The notes beneath the pieces are model-generated. The model was not told the origin of the DNA. It worked only from the letters and a program-made list of their open reading frames with translations, and made no database searches. This document shows, piece by piece, positions 48,298 through 57,802 of a stretch of DNA of 64,000 bases. Source of the DNA: Sphingomonas sp. MA1305 (GTDB taxonomy: Bacteria; Pseudomonadota; Alphaproteobacteria; Sphingomonadales; Sphingomonadaceae); contig NZ_RCVT01000005.1 of NCBI RefSeq assembly GCF_016107325.1, positions 154,704 through 218,703 on the forward strand, written 5' to 3'. Position 1 is the first letter of the stretch. Each line of letters starts with the position of its first letter. The position numbers were made by a program, and so were the translations under genes.

Positions 48298-48864
48298 ATG
48301 GAACTCAGCTACAGCCACGCGCTGAACCAGCGCGTCCTCCGGCAGCGGAACCTGCTGGTGATCGTCGCCGCCGCGCTCGCCGGCGTGACCGCGCTCCTCG
48401 CGCTGCTCGGCATGTCGCGCGACCGCGAAGTGGTGCTCCAGCCGGTCCTGCGCTCGCCGGTGACGATCAGCAGCTCGGGCGTCAGCCGCGACTATCTCGA
48501 GATGGTGACGCGCGACGTCGCGGTCCTCACGCTCGATCGCAGCCCGCAGAACCTCGACTATTGGATGAGCCAGGTGCTGGCGATCACCAGCCCGCGCACC
48601 CAGGGGCAGGTCAAGGCCGACCTGCTCAAGATCCTGGAAGAGCAGCGCGGCTCCTCGATCGCGCAGTTCTTCACGATCCAGTCGCTCGAGATCGACCCCG
48701 CCCACCTCACCTCGGAAGTCAGCGGCGATCTCCACACCGTCGTCGGCGACAAGGTGGTGAGCAACGAGCGGCGCACCTTCCGCTACACCTGGGAATATAC
48801 CGGTCTGTCGCTGCGCCTGATCGGCTTCGGCATGGTCAGGACCGGCAAGGAGCAGGGCCGATGA
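48298..48864 (+). CDS. traE: TraE conjugal transfer protein
   Basis: 188 aa. There is an N-terminal membrane helix (LLVIVAAALAGVTALLALLG) and a periplasmic domain with VSRDYLEMVTRDVAVLTLDRSP (quoted as RDYLEMVTRDVAVL), like VirB8-type TraE. The stop overlaps the traK start (ATGA). It is a structural component of the F-type secretion channel. Confidence 0.92.
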   Translation: MELSYSHALNQRVLRQRNLLVIVAAALAGVTALLALLGMSRDREVVLQPVLRSPVTISSSGVSRDYLEMVTRDVAVLTLDRSPQNLDYWMSQVLAITSPRTQGQVKADLLKILEEQRGSSIAQFFTIQSLEIDPAHLTSEVSGDLHTVVGDKVVSNERRTFRYTWEYTGLSLRLIGFGMVRTGKEQGR

Positions 48865-49667
48865 CGCCCGCACTCGCGACCGGCTGCGCGCTCGCCGGCG
48901 GCCTCCTCGTCACCCGCGTCTTCTGCTGGCTCAGCCGGCTGATGGGCGCCGGCCTGATCGGTGCCGCGATCTTCCTCTGGGCCGCCCCCGCGCATGCCGA
49001 TCAGACGGTGGTCGCCGCCGACAGCGCGCAGGTCGACTGCCAGGCGTCGGCCAAGGACCTCACCCGGATCAGCCTGGTCGAGGACGGGTTCGCCAGCGTC
49101 TCGAAGATCACTACCGGCAGCCCGCAGGAGGACTTCTCGGTCGTCAACGAGCCGGTGCGCGGCGACATCTACCTGTCGGTCCCTGAGGGCTTCCGCAAGA
49201 CCGCGCTCTCGTTCTTCGCGACCAGCAAGCGCGGCTACGTCTACAAGTTCGTCTGCCGCATCGCCGGCGAGCAGGCGGTCCAGGTGTTCGTCTCCAATCC
49301 GACGATCGCCAAGGAGAAGAGTGCGCCGGCGAGCACTGCCGCCGCGGCGCCGGTCGGGCCGCAGGAGGCGGCCGTCGGGCTCGTGCAGGCGATGTACGCC
49401 AACAGCGTCGCCGACGGCTACGAGATGCGCCAGCGCAGCCTCCGCCCGGTGTTCGTCGGCAAGCTCAAGGTCCAGATGATCGCCGAATATCGCGGGCGCG
49501 ACCTGACCGGGCGCGTGCTGCGCATCGAGAACACCGGTGACGGCCCGGTCGAGCTCACCGAGCAGACCGTCGCGCCGGCCAGCGCCCTCGCCGTCACTAT
49601 CGCCGAGCCCAAGCTCGCCCCGGGGAAGGTCACCACGGCCTACCTCGTCTCCCAGAACGCGAGGTAG
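48861..49667 (+). CDS. traK: TraK secretin-like protein
   Basis: 268 aa. The N-terminal signal region is long, with two hydrophobic stretches ending ...AAPAHA. The mature domain ARIS-LVEDGFASVSKIT through AGKVTTAYLVSQ has the TraK secretin-like beta pattern. TraK forms the outer-membrane core with TraV and TraB, equivalent to VirB9. Overlaps traE by 4 nt and is 2 nt from traB. Confidence 0.88.
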   Translation: MTPALATGCALAGGLLVTRVFCWLSRLMGAGLIGAAIFLWAAPAHADQTVVAADSAQVDCQASAKDLTRISLVEDGFASVSKITTGSPQEDFSVVNEPVRGDIYLSVPEGFRKTALSFFATSKRGYVYKFVCRIAGEQAVQVFVSNPTIAKEKSAPASTAAAAPVGPQEAAVGLVQAMYANSVADGYEMRQRSLRPVFVGKLKVQMIAEYRGRDLTGRVLRIENTGDGPVELTEQTVAPASALAVTIAEPKLAPGKVTTAYLVSQNAR

Positions 49668-49669
49668 CC

Positions 49670-50995
49670 ATGGCCTTCTCGGACATCTTCAATCGCCGGC
49701 GCAAGCCGCTCGACGGCGGCGAGGGCGCGGACGTCTCGCCGGTCGGCGGCGAACTCGGCGCGAACGAGGCGGTGCGGCGCAAGCAGCGGATGCTGCTCGC
49801 CGGCGCGGGCGGGGTCGGGCTGCTGCTCTCCTCCTTCTGGATCTTCGGCGGCGACGACGAGCGCAAGGTGAAGGACCCCAACGGACCCGAGAAGGTCGAG
49901 GTCTCGACCGCCGACATGGTCAACCGCAACCTGTCGCAGCAGGAGTGGATGGCGCTGTCCGAGAACCGCTTCCAGTCGACCGAGAACCAGTTGAAGGCGG
50001 TCAACGGCCAGCAGGGCCGGGTCGACCAGCTCGCCGCCCAGATCGAGGCGCTGCGCGGGCAGAACCAGGCGATGCAGGCCGATGGCCAGCGCGTGCTCTC
50101 GGCCTACCAGTCCGAGAACGAGCAGCTCCGCCGTCAGGTCGCCGACCGCTCGGCGGCAGCGCCGCCGCCAACCCCGGGGCCGAGCGCGATGTACGGCCCG
50201 GGCGGCGTCGCGGCCTACCAGCGTCCCGATGCCGCCGGCGGTGCCGCGCCCGCCGATGTGCACGGCGCCGAAGTGAAGATGGTCAGCTTCCAGACCGGGG
50301 ACGGCGGCACCGCCTCCAAGGTTGGCAAGGGCACGACGGTCTATTCGGACAGCCCCGACTACCTGCCGCCCAACAGCTTCGCCTCGGCCAAGGTCGTCGT
50401 CGGCGTCGACGCGAGCGCCGGCGTCAACAGCCAGTCCGATCCGCTGCCGGTCGTCCTGCGTGTCACGGGGCCGGCGCGCTCGGTCTATCAGGACGGCAAG
50501 CTGCTGATGACCAAGATCCAGGGCTGCCTGGTCAACGGCGCGGCGCGCGGCGATCTCTCGAGCGAGAAGGTCTACGTCAAGCTGCAGAAGATGACCTGCC
50601 CGCAGCCCGGCGGCCGCTACGCGGTGTCCGAGGTCAAGGGCTTCATCGCCTTCGGCGGCAAGACCGGCGTGCGGGGCCGCGTGGTCAGCCGCGAAGGCGC
50701 GCTCACCATGCAGGCGTTCCTCGCCGGGTTGGTCAGCGGTGGCGGCAACGCGCTTAATTCGGCGTTCCAGCAGCCGCTCGCCACGTTCAGCCGCGACGGC
50801 GACGGGGCGCTGAGCCGGACACCGAGCCTGGGGTCGGTTGGCCTCCGCGCGCTCGGCGCCGGCGCCGCCGAGTCCGGCAAGGACGTCTCCAAATATTTGA
50901 TCGAGCGCGCCGAGCAGTACCAGCCCGTCATCGAGATGCCGACCGGCATCGACGTCGAAATCGTTTTCCTGGAGGGGGTCTATGTCCGCAACTGA
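49670..50995 (+). CDS. traB: TraB core complex protein (VirB10-like)
   Basis: 441 aa. A cytoplasmic N terminus, one membrane helix (LLLAGAGGVGLLLSSFWIFG), a coiled-coil-like, Gln-rich region (RFQSTENQLKAVNGQQGRVDQ), a proline-rich linker and a C-terminal TraB/TrbI beta-barrel (LPVVLRVTGPARSVYQDGKLL, GCLVNGAARGDLSSE, RGRVVSREGALT). It spans the periplasm and contacts TraK and TraV. The gene overlaps the DsbC-like gene by 14 nt. Confidence 0.93.
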   Translation: MAFSDIFNRRRKPLDGGEGADVSPVGGELGANEAVRRKQRMLLAGAGGVGLLLSSFWIFGGDDERKVKDPNGPEKVEVSTADMVNRNLSQQEWMALSENRFQSTENQLKAVNGQQGRVDQLAAQIEALRGQNQAMQADGQRVLSAYQSENEQLRRQVADRSAAAPPPTPGPSAMYGPGGVAAYQRPDAAGGAAPADVHGAEVKMVSFQTGDGGTASKVGKGTTVYSDSPDYLPPNSFASAKVVVGVDASAGVNSQSDPLPVVLRVTGPARSVYQDGKLLMTKIQGCLVNGAARGDLSSEKVYVKLQKMTCPQPGGRYAVSEVKGFIAFGGKTGVRGRVVSREGALTMQAFLAGLVSGGGNALNSAFQQPLATFSRDGDGALSRTPSLGSVGLRALGAGAAESGKDVSKYLIERAEQYQPVIEMPTGIDVEIVFLEGVYVRN

Positions 50996-51854
50996 CCGTC
51001 CGCGCCGAATGCGCGTGCGCGCCGCGATCCTCGCGGTCACCGCCGCCGTCGGCGGTCTCGCCGGGGTGGCGCTCGCCACCAACCTGCGCGCGCCGCTCGA
51101 CACGAAGGTAGCGACGCTGCTCAAGACGCGGCTGCCCAAAACCGCGTTGTCCCACGTCGACTGCACCAAGGTCGCGGGACTGTGCGAAGTAACCGCCGGC
51201 GCCAACCTCTTCTACGTCGACACCGGAGCCCGCTACCTCGTGATCGGCCGGGTCTACGACATGCAGACGCGCCAGGACCTGACCGCCGCGCGGCTGCTCG
51301 AGATCAATCCCGACCTCCTCGTCGGCGGCGCCGCCAGGGCGAATGCCGCGGGCCGGACCGGCGACGAGGACGGCGGCCCGCCGGTCCGGCGCGTCGCGGC
51401 GGCCGGGGCAGCGGCGCCTGCCGCGCGGCCCGCGATCCTCTCGCTCGACGGGTTGCCCAAGGAGGGGGCGATCGTCTGGGGCAACCCGGGCGGGCGCACC
51501 GTCACCGTCTTCACCGATTTCCGCTGCGGCTACTGCCGCGCGCTGTCGAACGTGCTGCGCGGCATGGACGTGCGGGTGGTCGAGCGGCCAATCTCGGTCC
51601 TTGGCAGCCGCGACCTCGCCGACCAGGTCTATTGCGCGCGCAACCGGGAGGAGGCGCTCCACGCCGCCTATGCTGGCGAGCCGGTGAAGCGGGTCGCGGC
51701 GTGCGACACCGGCGGGCTCGATGCCAACGAACGGTTCGCGCGCGCGCACGGGCTCGGCGCCACCCCCGTGATCGTCCGCAGCGATGGCGAGGTGCTCGAA
51801 GGCTACCGACCCAAAGAGGTGCTGCAGGCCTGGATCAAGGGCGCCCGGTCGTGA
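50982..51854 (+). CDS. DsbC-like periplasmic thiol isomerase
   Basis: 290 aa. An N-terminal signal/anchor (AAILAVTAAVGGLAGVALA) leads to a DsbC N-terminal dimerisation region and a thioredoxin domain with the active site CGYC (Cys182 and Cys185) in FTDFRCGYCRALS and the cis-Pro motif GATPVIV. Disulfide isomerases are common in F-type operons, where TraN, TraU, TraH and TraV carry disulfides. It overlaps traV by 4 nt. Confidence 0.9.
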   Translation: MSATDRPRRMRVRAAILAVTAAVGGLAGVALATNLRAPLDTKVATLLKTRLPKTALSHVDCTKVAGLCEVTAGANLFYVDTGARYLVIGRVYDMQTRQDLTAARLLEINPDLLVGGAARANAAGRTGDEDGGPPVRRVAAAGAAAPAARPAILSLDGLPKEGAIVWGNPGGRTVTVFTDFRCGYCRALSNVLRGMDVRVVERPISVLGSRDLADQVYCARNREEALHAAYAGEPVKRVAACDTGGLDANERFARAHGLGATPVIVRSDGEVLEGYRPKEVLQAWIKGARS

Positions 51855-52747
51855 CTGCCCGCCGCGTCGCGCCGCTCGTTCCCTCGCTCGCCGCGCTCGC
51901 GCTCCTGAACGGCTGCGCCACGTTCGGCGGCAACGTGAAGGGCAGCTTTTCCTGCCAGGCCCCGGCCGGAGTCTGCGCGCCCTCGTCCACGATCGACGAC
52001 CGCGCGCTGGCGATGATCTCGGGCGAAGCCGGCGACATGGCGATCCCCGCCGGACCCTATGAGCCGCCGGCGGCGCAACCGCGGCGCGGCGCGATCGCCG
52101 CCGCCCGCCCCGCCCAACCCGCCGCCGGTGTCAGCCGGTCGAGCGAGCGGATGCTGCGGATCGTGTTCCAGCCCTATATCGACGATTATGGTCGCCTCCA
52201 CGAGGCGAGTGCGGTCCGAACGGTGGTCCGCGGCGAATGGCAGGCGGCCGAAGCGGCACTGCCGGTCTCGCCTGCGCTCCGTCCCGGCGAGCCGGCCGTC
52301 AGCCTCGCCGAGGCGGTCGAGCGCGGCGATCCGCCGGTCGCCCTGGCCGCGGTCGATCCGGACCTGCCCGACCCGGCCGCGGTGGCCGCGGCCCGCGCCC
52401 GTAGGCCCGACCCGGTCGAGGCGATCAAGACCGACGTCGCGGCGCGGCTCGCCGCGCGTCCGCGTCGCCGGGTGATCGCCGGAGCGTCGCCGGCGCCGGT
52501 CGCCCGTCAGACCGTCGTCCCGCAGCCCCGATCGTCCGTACCGGTCGCGCCGGCCGCTGCCGCCGCGCCGGCGCGTCCGCCGGCGCTTTCGGCCGAGGCG
52601 GCCGCCGCCCGCGTGCGGGGCGACCCGCGATGGAAGAGCGCGGCGACGGCCGCACCCGACGCCGCCCGCACCGCGGCGAGCGCTGCCGCAGGGACGCCGG
52701 TCATGCGCGCGACCAGCTTTCCCGGCGTGACGAACGAGGAGAACTGA
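51851..52747 (+). CDS. traV: TraV outer-membrane lipoprotein
   Basis: 298 aa from a GTG overlapping the previous stop. The signal peptide ends in the lipobox LLNGC. SFSCQAPAGVCAPSSTIDD (quoted as CQAPAGVC) is the conserved TraV cysteine motif just after the lipid site. The rest is long and Pro/Ala-rich, with VFQPYIDDYGRLHEAS (typical of TraV). It is the VirB7-like lipoprotein of the core complex, longer than F TraV (171 aa). Confidence 0.88.
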   Translation: MTARRVAPLVPSLAALALLNGCATFGGNVKGSFSCQAPAGVCAPSSTIDDRALAMISGEAGDMAIPAGPYEPPAAQPRRGAIAAARPAQPAAGVSRSSERMLRIVFQPYIDDYGRLHEASAVRTVVRGEWQAAEAALPVSPALRPGEPAVSLAEAVERGDPPVALAAVDPDLPDPAAVAAARARRPDPVEAIKTDVAARLAARPRRRVIAGASPAPVARQTVVPQPRSSVPVAPAAAAAPARPPALSAEAAAARVRGDPRWKSAATAAPDAARTAASAAAGTPVMRATSFPGVTNEEN

Positions 52748-52748
52748 C

Positions 52749-55337
52749 ATGGGCGGCGCATCCGGCCTGGTCGATCGCCTGCTGACCGGAGCGGTCGGCG
52801 ATACCGCGCGGCCCGAGGGCGACCGCCCCGACCTCGGCGTGCCGATGCTCGCGCATTGGCTGCCCTACCGCAGCTACGATCCCAAGACCGGCATCTTCTA
52901 CAACAGCGCGTCGCGCGGCTTCGTCATCGAGGCGGCGGCGCTGGTCGGGGCGGACGAGCGGACCGGCGAGATCCTGACCCAGTTCCTGTCCGAGGCGATC
53001 CCGAGCCCGGGCTGCCTCCAGTTCCACAACTGGATGAGCCCGCGCGTGAGCGAGCGGCTCTCGAAATGGTATCTGCCGCGCTACTCGGCGAGCGGCGTCT
53101 ACGAGCGCATGGCCAAGCACCGGGTGGATTTCCTGACCCGCGGGGTCTGGGAGACGCTGTCGGCCGATGCGCCCTTCTGCCTGCGCAACCACCGTGTCGC
53201 GATCTCCTATTCCACGCCCGAAGGCTCGAGCGTCGGCACCGAGGAGATCGTCTCGGTCATGGAGGGTCTCATCTCCTGCCTCGGCTCGATCGGCGTCGCC
53301 GCACGGCGCATGGACCCGGTCGCGCTGATCGGCTGGATCGACGACATCACCTCGCCGACGACGGCTGCCGGGGACGACGTCGTCAGCTACAATCCGTTCG
53401 ACCCGATCGCCGACCAGGCGGTGCGGCGCGACATCGAGATGCGGATCGACCCGGACCGGATCCTGCTGCGGACCGAGCGCTTCCGCCCGACCGGCCGCGA
53501 TGTCGGCGGCGCGCCCGAGATCGGCGAGGTTTATCCCGACACCTTCGACGTCCGCTCCTTCTCGGTCCGCAACCTGCCGCAGCGCTGGGCGCCCTGGGAC
53601 TGCGCCCGGCTGATCGGCGACATGTTCGCCGACAAGCTGCGCATGCCGTGCCCGGTCGCGACCAATCTCTGTCTCGAATTCCCGGACGCGCAGGCGCTCG
53701 CCAGCAAGGCCGGCTTCAAGTTCATGCGGACGACGAGCCTCGCGGATTCGAAGTCGGCGCGCTTCCTGCCGCAGCTGCGCGACCAGAGCCAGGAGTGGAA
53801 ATACGTCAACGACGAGATCCGGCAGGGCAGGAAGCTCGTCCGGCTGTTCTACAGCGTCACGAGCTTCTCGCCGAAGGGCAGGGGGGACGCCAACGAGCGG
53901 GTGCTGAAGTCGGTGTATCGCGCGGCGGGCTGGGACCTGCTCGACGACCGCTACCTCCAGATCATGGGCCTGCTCTGCGCGATGCCCATGACGATGGCCA
54001 ACGGGCTGGCGAAAGACCTCGCCCGGATGAAGCGGATGCGGACGCTGCTGAGCACGACGGCCGCCAATCTCGCGCCGTTGCAGGGCGAATATCTCGGCGG
54101 CCATACGCCGCACCTGCTGCTGATCGGCCGCCGCGGCCAGCCCTTCTTCTGGTCGCCGTTCGAGAATGCCGCCGGCAACCACAATGTCGCGGTCTTCGGC
54201 AAGTCGGGCTCGGGCAAGTCGGTCGCGCTCCAGGAGCTCTGTGCCTCGCTGTGCGGCGCCGGTGCCAAGGTCGTGGTGATCGACGACGGGCGCTCGTTCG
54301 AGCATTCGGCGAAGCTGCAGGGCGGTGCCTTCGTCGAGTTCACGATGAGCTCGGGCTTCTGCCTCAACCCCTTCTCCATGATCGACGAGGAGCAGGCGAA
54401 GGAGGACGAGGACTATCTCCTCGACTGCATGGCCATGCTCAAGGCCATCGTGAACCAGATGTCGCGGCACATGGACCGGCTCAATGACACTGAGCGCGGC
54501 CTGATCGACGCCGCGGTCAACCGGGTCTGGGAGGCGAAGGGGCGGCGCGGCTCGATCGACGATGTCATCGCCGCGCTCCAGGGCATCGGCAACGACCTCG
54601 CCGAGCACCTCGCGATCGCGATGCTGCCGTTCTCGTCGACCGGCACCTACGGCAAGTTCTTCCAGGGCGAGGTCTCGTTCGAACTGAAGGCGCAGCTGAC
54701 CGTGTTCGAGCTGTCCGACCTCTCCTCGCGCGAGGAACTGCGGTCGGTGGTCCTGACCGCGATCATGTTCATGTCGCAGCAGATGATGCGCAAGGTCGAT
54801 CGCGCGATCCCCAAGGCGCTGCTCCTCGACGAGGCGTGGCAGATGCTGCGCGGCGGTGCGATGGCCGAGTTCATCGAGACCTATGCGCGCACCTGCCGCA
54901 AATACGGCGCCGCGCTGGTCACCGCGACCCAGTCGCTCAACGACTATTATCGGTCGGCGGGTTCGATCGCAGCGCTCGAGAACAGCGACTGGTTCATGAT
55001 CCTCCAGCAGAAGCCGGAGACGATCGCCGACTTCAAGAAGCACGATCGCTTCGAGATGGACGACTATACCGATGCGCTGTTGCGTTCGCTCAAGCGCAAC
55101 GGATTCGAATATTCGGATGTGATGATCAAGGGTCCCGAGACCCTCGCGGTCGGCCGCCTCGTGCTCGACCCGTTCTCGGCGGCGCTGTTCTCCTCGAGTC
55201 CGCGCACCTTCGCCGCGATCGAGGCGATGGTCGCCGACGGCCTCGCGATCGACGAGGCGATCGAGCGGATCGCCTTCCCCGACAATCCCGAGAAATGGAC
55301 CGCCGCCGACGAGCCGGCCGCGGTCGCGGCGGAGTGA
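52749..55337 (+). CDS. traC: TraC assembly ATPase
   Basis: 862 aa. Walker A is GKSGSGKS, beginning around residue 484 (AVFGKSGSGKSVAL), and Walker B is LLLDEAWQML around 690. NGLAKDLARMKRMRTLL and KYGAALVTATQSLNDYY are typical of the TraC/VirB4 family. It is a cytosolic or membrane-peripheral ATPase that drives pilus assembly. The start is 1 nt after traV. Confidence 0.95.
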   Translation: MGGASGLVDRLLTGAVGDTARPEGDRPDLGVPMLAHWLPYRSYDPKTGIFYNSASRGFVIEAAALVGADERTGEILTQFLSEAIPSPGCLQFHNWMSPRVSERLSKWYLPRYSASGVYERMAKHRVDFLTRGVWETLSADAPFCLRNHRVAISYSTPEGSSVGTEEIVSVMEGLISCLGSIGVAARRMDPVALIGWIDDITSPTTAAGDDVVSYNPFDPIADQAVRRDIEMRIDPDRILLRTERFRPTGRDVGGAPEIGEVYPDTFDVRSFSVRNLPQRWAPWDCARLIGDMFADKLRMPCPVATNLCLEFPDAQALASKAGFKFMRTTSLADSKSARFLPQLRDQSQEWKYVNDEIRQGRKLVRLFYSVTSFSPKGRGDANERVLKSVYRAAGWDLLDDRYLQIMGLLCAMPMTMANGLAKDLARMKRMRTLLSTTAANLAPLQGEYLGGHTPHLLLIGRRGQPFFWSPFENAAGNHNVAVFGKSGSGKSVALQELCASLCGAGAKVVVIDDGRSFEHSAKLQGGAFVEFTMSSGFCLNPFSMIDEEQAKEDEDYLLDCMAMLKAIVNQMSRHMDRLNDTERGLIDAAVNRVWEAKGRRGSIDDVIAALQGIGNDLAEHLAIAMLPFSSTGTYGKFFQGEVSFELKAQLTVFELSDLSSREELRSVVLTAIMFMSQQMMRKVDRAIPKALLLDEAWQMLRGGAMAEFIETYARTCRKYGAALVTATQSLNDYYRSAGSIAALENSDWFMILQQKPETIADFKKHDRFEMDDYTDALLRSLKRNGFEYSDVMIKGPETLAVGRLVLDPFSAALFSSSPRTFAAIEAMVADGLAIDEAIERIAFPDNPEKWTAADEPAAVAAE

Positions 55338-55342
55338 AAACG

Positions 55343-55705
55343 ATGGCCACCGTCCTCCAGCGCGTGCCCGCATCCTCGGGTAGGCATCGCCCGCGCCCCG
55401 CGATCGACCTGCGCTTCCTTGCCTGGTTCTATCTCCGCGCGCTCGGCTTCGTCGCATCGACGCTGCTCCTCAGCTGGGGCTGCTTCGTGCTTCTCTTCCT
55501 CGCGCTCGGCGGGTTCTCGCTCGACGGCATGATGGCGCAGCTAGCGAACCTCGCCGACCGCTACGTCCACGCCGATGCTGCACGGGTCGCGTCGTTCAAG
55601 ACGATCGTGCTCGTCGCGCAGGCGCTGCTCGCGGCGGCGATCATCGTCCTGCGCCGCCACCATCTTCTCCCGCCCGCCGACGATCGGAGCCCCCGTCATG
55701 GCTGA
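55343..55705 (+). CDS. Small membrane protein between traC and trbI
   Basis: 120 aa with two membrane helices (LGFVASTLLLSWGCFVLLFLALGG and TIVLVAQALLAAAIIVL) joined by a polar loop. No family is recognised. It is not the TrbI protein, which follows with an 8-nt overlap. A similarly placed unknown is expected only if this operon type is conserved among sphingomonads. It is probably an accessory inner-membrane transfer factor. Confidence 0.7.
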   Translation: MATVLQRVPASSGRHRPRPAIDLRFLAWFYLRALGFVASTLLLSWGCFVLLFLALGGFSLDGMMAQLANLADRYVHADAARVASFKTIVLVAQALLAAAIIVLRRHHLLPPADDRSPRHG

Positions 55706-56357
55706 CCAACCCGAACTCGACCTGCCGCCACCCCTTCCGCGCCAACCGACGCCGGCGGCGGCGCGCGGCTTCGCCGGCCTCACGCGGGCACAGCTGCTGG
55801 TCGGCGTCCTGCTCCTCGGCGCCGCGATCTGGGCGATGTGGGTGACGCGGTCGCTGGCGAGCCCCCATCAGGACAGGATCGTCTCGGCGCGGCTGTCGAG
55901 CATCGTCGGCGAGTACGTGACCGCCCAGGCCCGGTCGGCGGCCCCGCCGGCGCAGGTCGAAGCCGAGATGAAGGCGTTCATGGCCGGGCTCGATCGCGAG
56001 ATCCAGCGCCGCAGCGCGAGCGGCGAGGTCGTCCTGGTCGGCGAGGCGGTCCTCACCAAGAACGTGCCCGATATCACCGACAGCCTGAAGCGCGCGGTCT
56101 TCGCGAGCGGCGTGCCGCTGCCGCACCAGGCGTCGGCGGTGGACCTGCAGCGGCTCCAGCAGCAGGCGGCCGCAGTCCAGGCCCTGCCGGCGGCGGCCGG
56201 TCCCTATGCCGCGCCCGCCTTCGCCGGCCCCACGGCGCCATTGCCACCCGCGGCCCCGGTCGGTGTGGCAGAACCGGGGGCACCCGCGGCGACCTCCCCC
56301 ATGCCGACGGCTGCCGTTGCGACCTTCGGAGGTCCCGATGCCGGCGGCAACCGCTGA
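55698..56357 (+). CDS. trbI: TrbI F-type transfer protein
   Basis: 219 aa. A proline-rich cytoplasmic N terminus, one membrane helix (LLVGVLLLGAAIWAMWVT) and a periplasmic domain with VVLVGEAVLTKNVPDITDSLKRAV, the TrbI_Ftype hallmark. The C-terminal third is a Pro/Ala linker not found in F TrbI. In F, TrbI affects pilus retraction. It overlaps its neighbours on both sides (8 and 20 nt). Confidence 0.85.
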   Translation: MADQPELDLPPPLPRQPTPAAARGFAGLTRAQLLVGVLLLGAAIWAMWVTRSLASPHQDRIVSARLSSIVGEYVTAQARSAAPPAQVEAEMKAFMAGLDREIQRRSASGEVVLVGEAVLTKNVPDITDSLKRAVFASGVPLPHQASAVDLQRLQQQAAAVQALPAAAGPYAAPAFAGPTAPLPPAAPVGVAEPGAPAATSPMPTAAVATFGGPDAGGNR

Positions 56358-56880
56358 TCGCCGCCCCGCCGCCGGGGGCTGGCGCCCGCGGCCGCGGCTG
56401 TGGGCCGCGCTCGGTCTCTTCGTCGCCGGCAGCGTCGCGCTGACCGCGCTCGGCGACTGGCGGGCCCGGCACGCCCTGCTCGTCAATGCCTCGGAATCGC
56501 TGCCGAACTGGGCGTTTGTGCTCGATCTCGGCGCGACTCCGATGCGCGGCGACTATGTGTTCTTCGATCCGCCGCCGAGCGCGCTGCTGCGCCGGCACTT
56601 CGGAGCATCGCCGCATCCGTTCGGCAAGATCGTCTATGGCATGCCCGGCGACATAGTCAGCCATGCCGGGCCGCTGGTCCTGATCAACGGCCGCCCCGTC
56701 GCCCGGATGAAGCCCCGGACCCGGTTCGGCGAGCCGCTGACGCCGGGCGCGACCGGCGCGGTGCCGCGCGGCTGCTACTTCGCGGGCACCCCGCACAAGG
56801 ACGGGTTCGATAGTCGCTACGCCGAGATAGGCTTCGTCTGCCGGCGGCAGATCGTCGGCACCGGGACGCCGATCCTGTGA
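56338..56880 (+). CDS. TraF-type S26 signal peptidase
   Basis: 180 aa. One N-terminal membrane helix is followed by ASESLPNWAFVLD (putative nucleophile Ser54) and GKIVYGMPGD (general base Lys97), the two catalytic boxes of the S26C TraF family. A CGGAGG site precedes the ATG at 56338. Peptidases of this type process and, in RP4, cyclise pilin subunits. This RP4-like TraF is not the thioredoxin-fold TraF encoded at 61864. Confidence 0.88.
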   Translation: MPAATADRRPAAGGWRPRPRLWAALGLFVAGSVALTALGDWRARHALLVNASESLPNWAFVLDLGATPMRGDYVFFDPPPSALLRRHFGASPHPFGKIVYGMPGDIVSHAGPLVLINGRPVARMKPRTRFGEPLTPGATGAVPRGCYFAGTPHKDGFDSRYAEIGFVCRRQIVGTGTPIL

Positions 56881-57533
56881 GGCGGCTGCTCGCCTCGCTG
56901 ATCGGTGCCGGCGCGCTCGCGGGTGCGGTGCTCATCGTCGCCACCCAGCGCACCGAAGCGCGCGATTACGGCCGCCTCGGCGCGACGTTCCCGATCGCCG
57001 AGCCCGACCTGCTCGCGACGATCGAGTCGCGGCTGCGGGCCGCGCAGGCGTCGGGCGAGATGGCACGGGTCAATGCGGGCTTCGCCAGGCGGGTGGAGGA
57101 ACGGGTCCGGCGGCCGGCGCCTGTCGCCGGGATCGGCGCGACCGAGGAGGCGCGCAGCTGGACGTTCGATCCGACGGTCGCGCTCGAGCGCGACATTCGC
57201 GACCAGAAGGGCAACCTCATCGCGGCAGCCGGCCAGCGCATCAACCCGCTCGATTTCGTCGGTCTGCGCCAGGACATCGTCTTCGTCGACGGCGACGATC
57301 CGCGCCAGCTCGACTGGGCGACGCGGCGCTATCCCGAGCTCAAGGCCAAGATCGTCTTCGTGTCGGGCTCGCCGTTCGAGGAAATGACCGCGCGCAAACG
57401 GCGCTTCTTCTTCGATCAGGAGGGCAAGCTCACCAATCGTTTCCGGATCGCCCATGTGCCGGCGGTGGTCAGCCAGGCCGGGCGGGTGCTGCGCGTCTCC
57501 GAGATCGTGCTGCCGCAGGGGAGGGAAGGGTGA
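56877..57533 (+). CDS. traW: TraW conjugal transfer protein
   Basis: 218 aa from a GTG overlapping the previous stop. An N-terminal signal is followed by DYGRLGATFPIAEPDLLATIESRL (quoted as GATFPIAEPDLL), the TraW opening, and by RDQKGNLIAAAGQRINPLDFV, which is strongly conserved. It is a periplasmic protein of pilus assembly that works with TrbC and TraU. Confidence 0.93.
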   Translation: MRRLLASLIGAGALAGAVLIVATQRTEARDYGRLGATFPIAEPDLLATIESRLRAAQASGEMARVNAGFARRVEERVRRPAPVAGIGATEEARSWTFDPTVALERDIRDQKGNLIAAAGQRINPLDFVGLRQDIVFVDGDDPRQLDWATRRYPELKAKIVFVSGSPFEEMTARKRRFFFDQEGKLTNRFRIAHVPAVVSQAGRVLRVSEIVLPQGREG

Positions 57534-57802
57534 TGCCGCTGTGGCTCGACCTTCTGCGCACGCCGATGGCGGCGCCCGAGACCCGCGCGCTCAAGCGTCT
57601 CCGGCGCAGCTGGCAGCTGCTCTGCCTGCTCACCGCGGCGACGATCGGGGGGTATGGCCCGCTCCACGCCTGGCTCGGCCAGCGGGCCGCCGCGCTCGCG
57701 CTGGGGCTGCTCGTGGCGCTGGTCCTTCACAGCGGGCTCTATCTCGTGCGCAAGCACCGCGCCGACACCGCGTTCCTCCTGCGGATCGGGGAAGGCGCGT
57801 GA
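57533..57802 (+). CDS. Small membrane protein between traW and traU
   Basis: 89 aa with two membrane helices (LLCLLTAATIGGYGPL and LALGLLVALVLHSGLYLV) after a basic N terminus. The ATG overlaps the traW stop (TGATG) and its own stop overlaps the traU start (GTGA). No family is recognised. Coupling on both sides implies a role in transfer. Confidence 0.7.
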   Translation: MPLWLDLLRTPMAAPETRALKRLRRSWQLLCLLTAATIGGYGPLHAWLGQRAAALALGLLVALVLHSGLYLVRKHRADTAFLLRIGEGA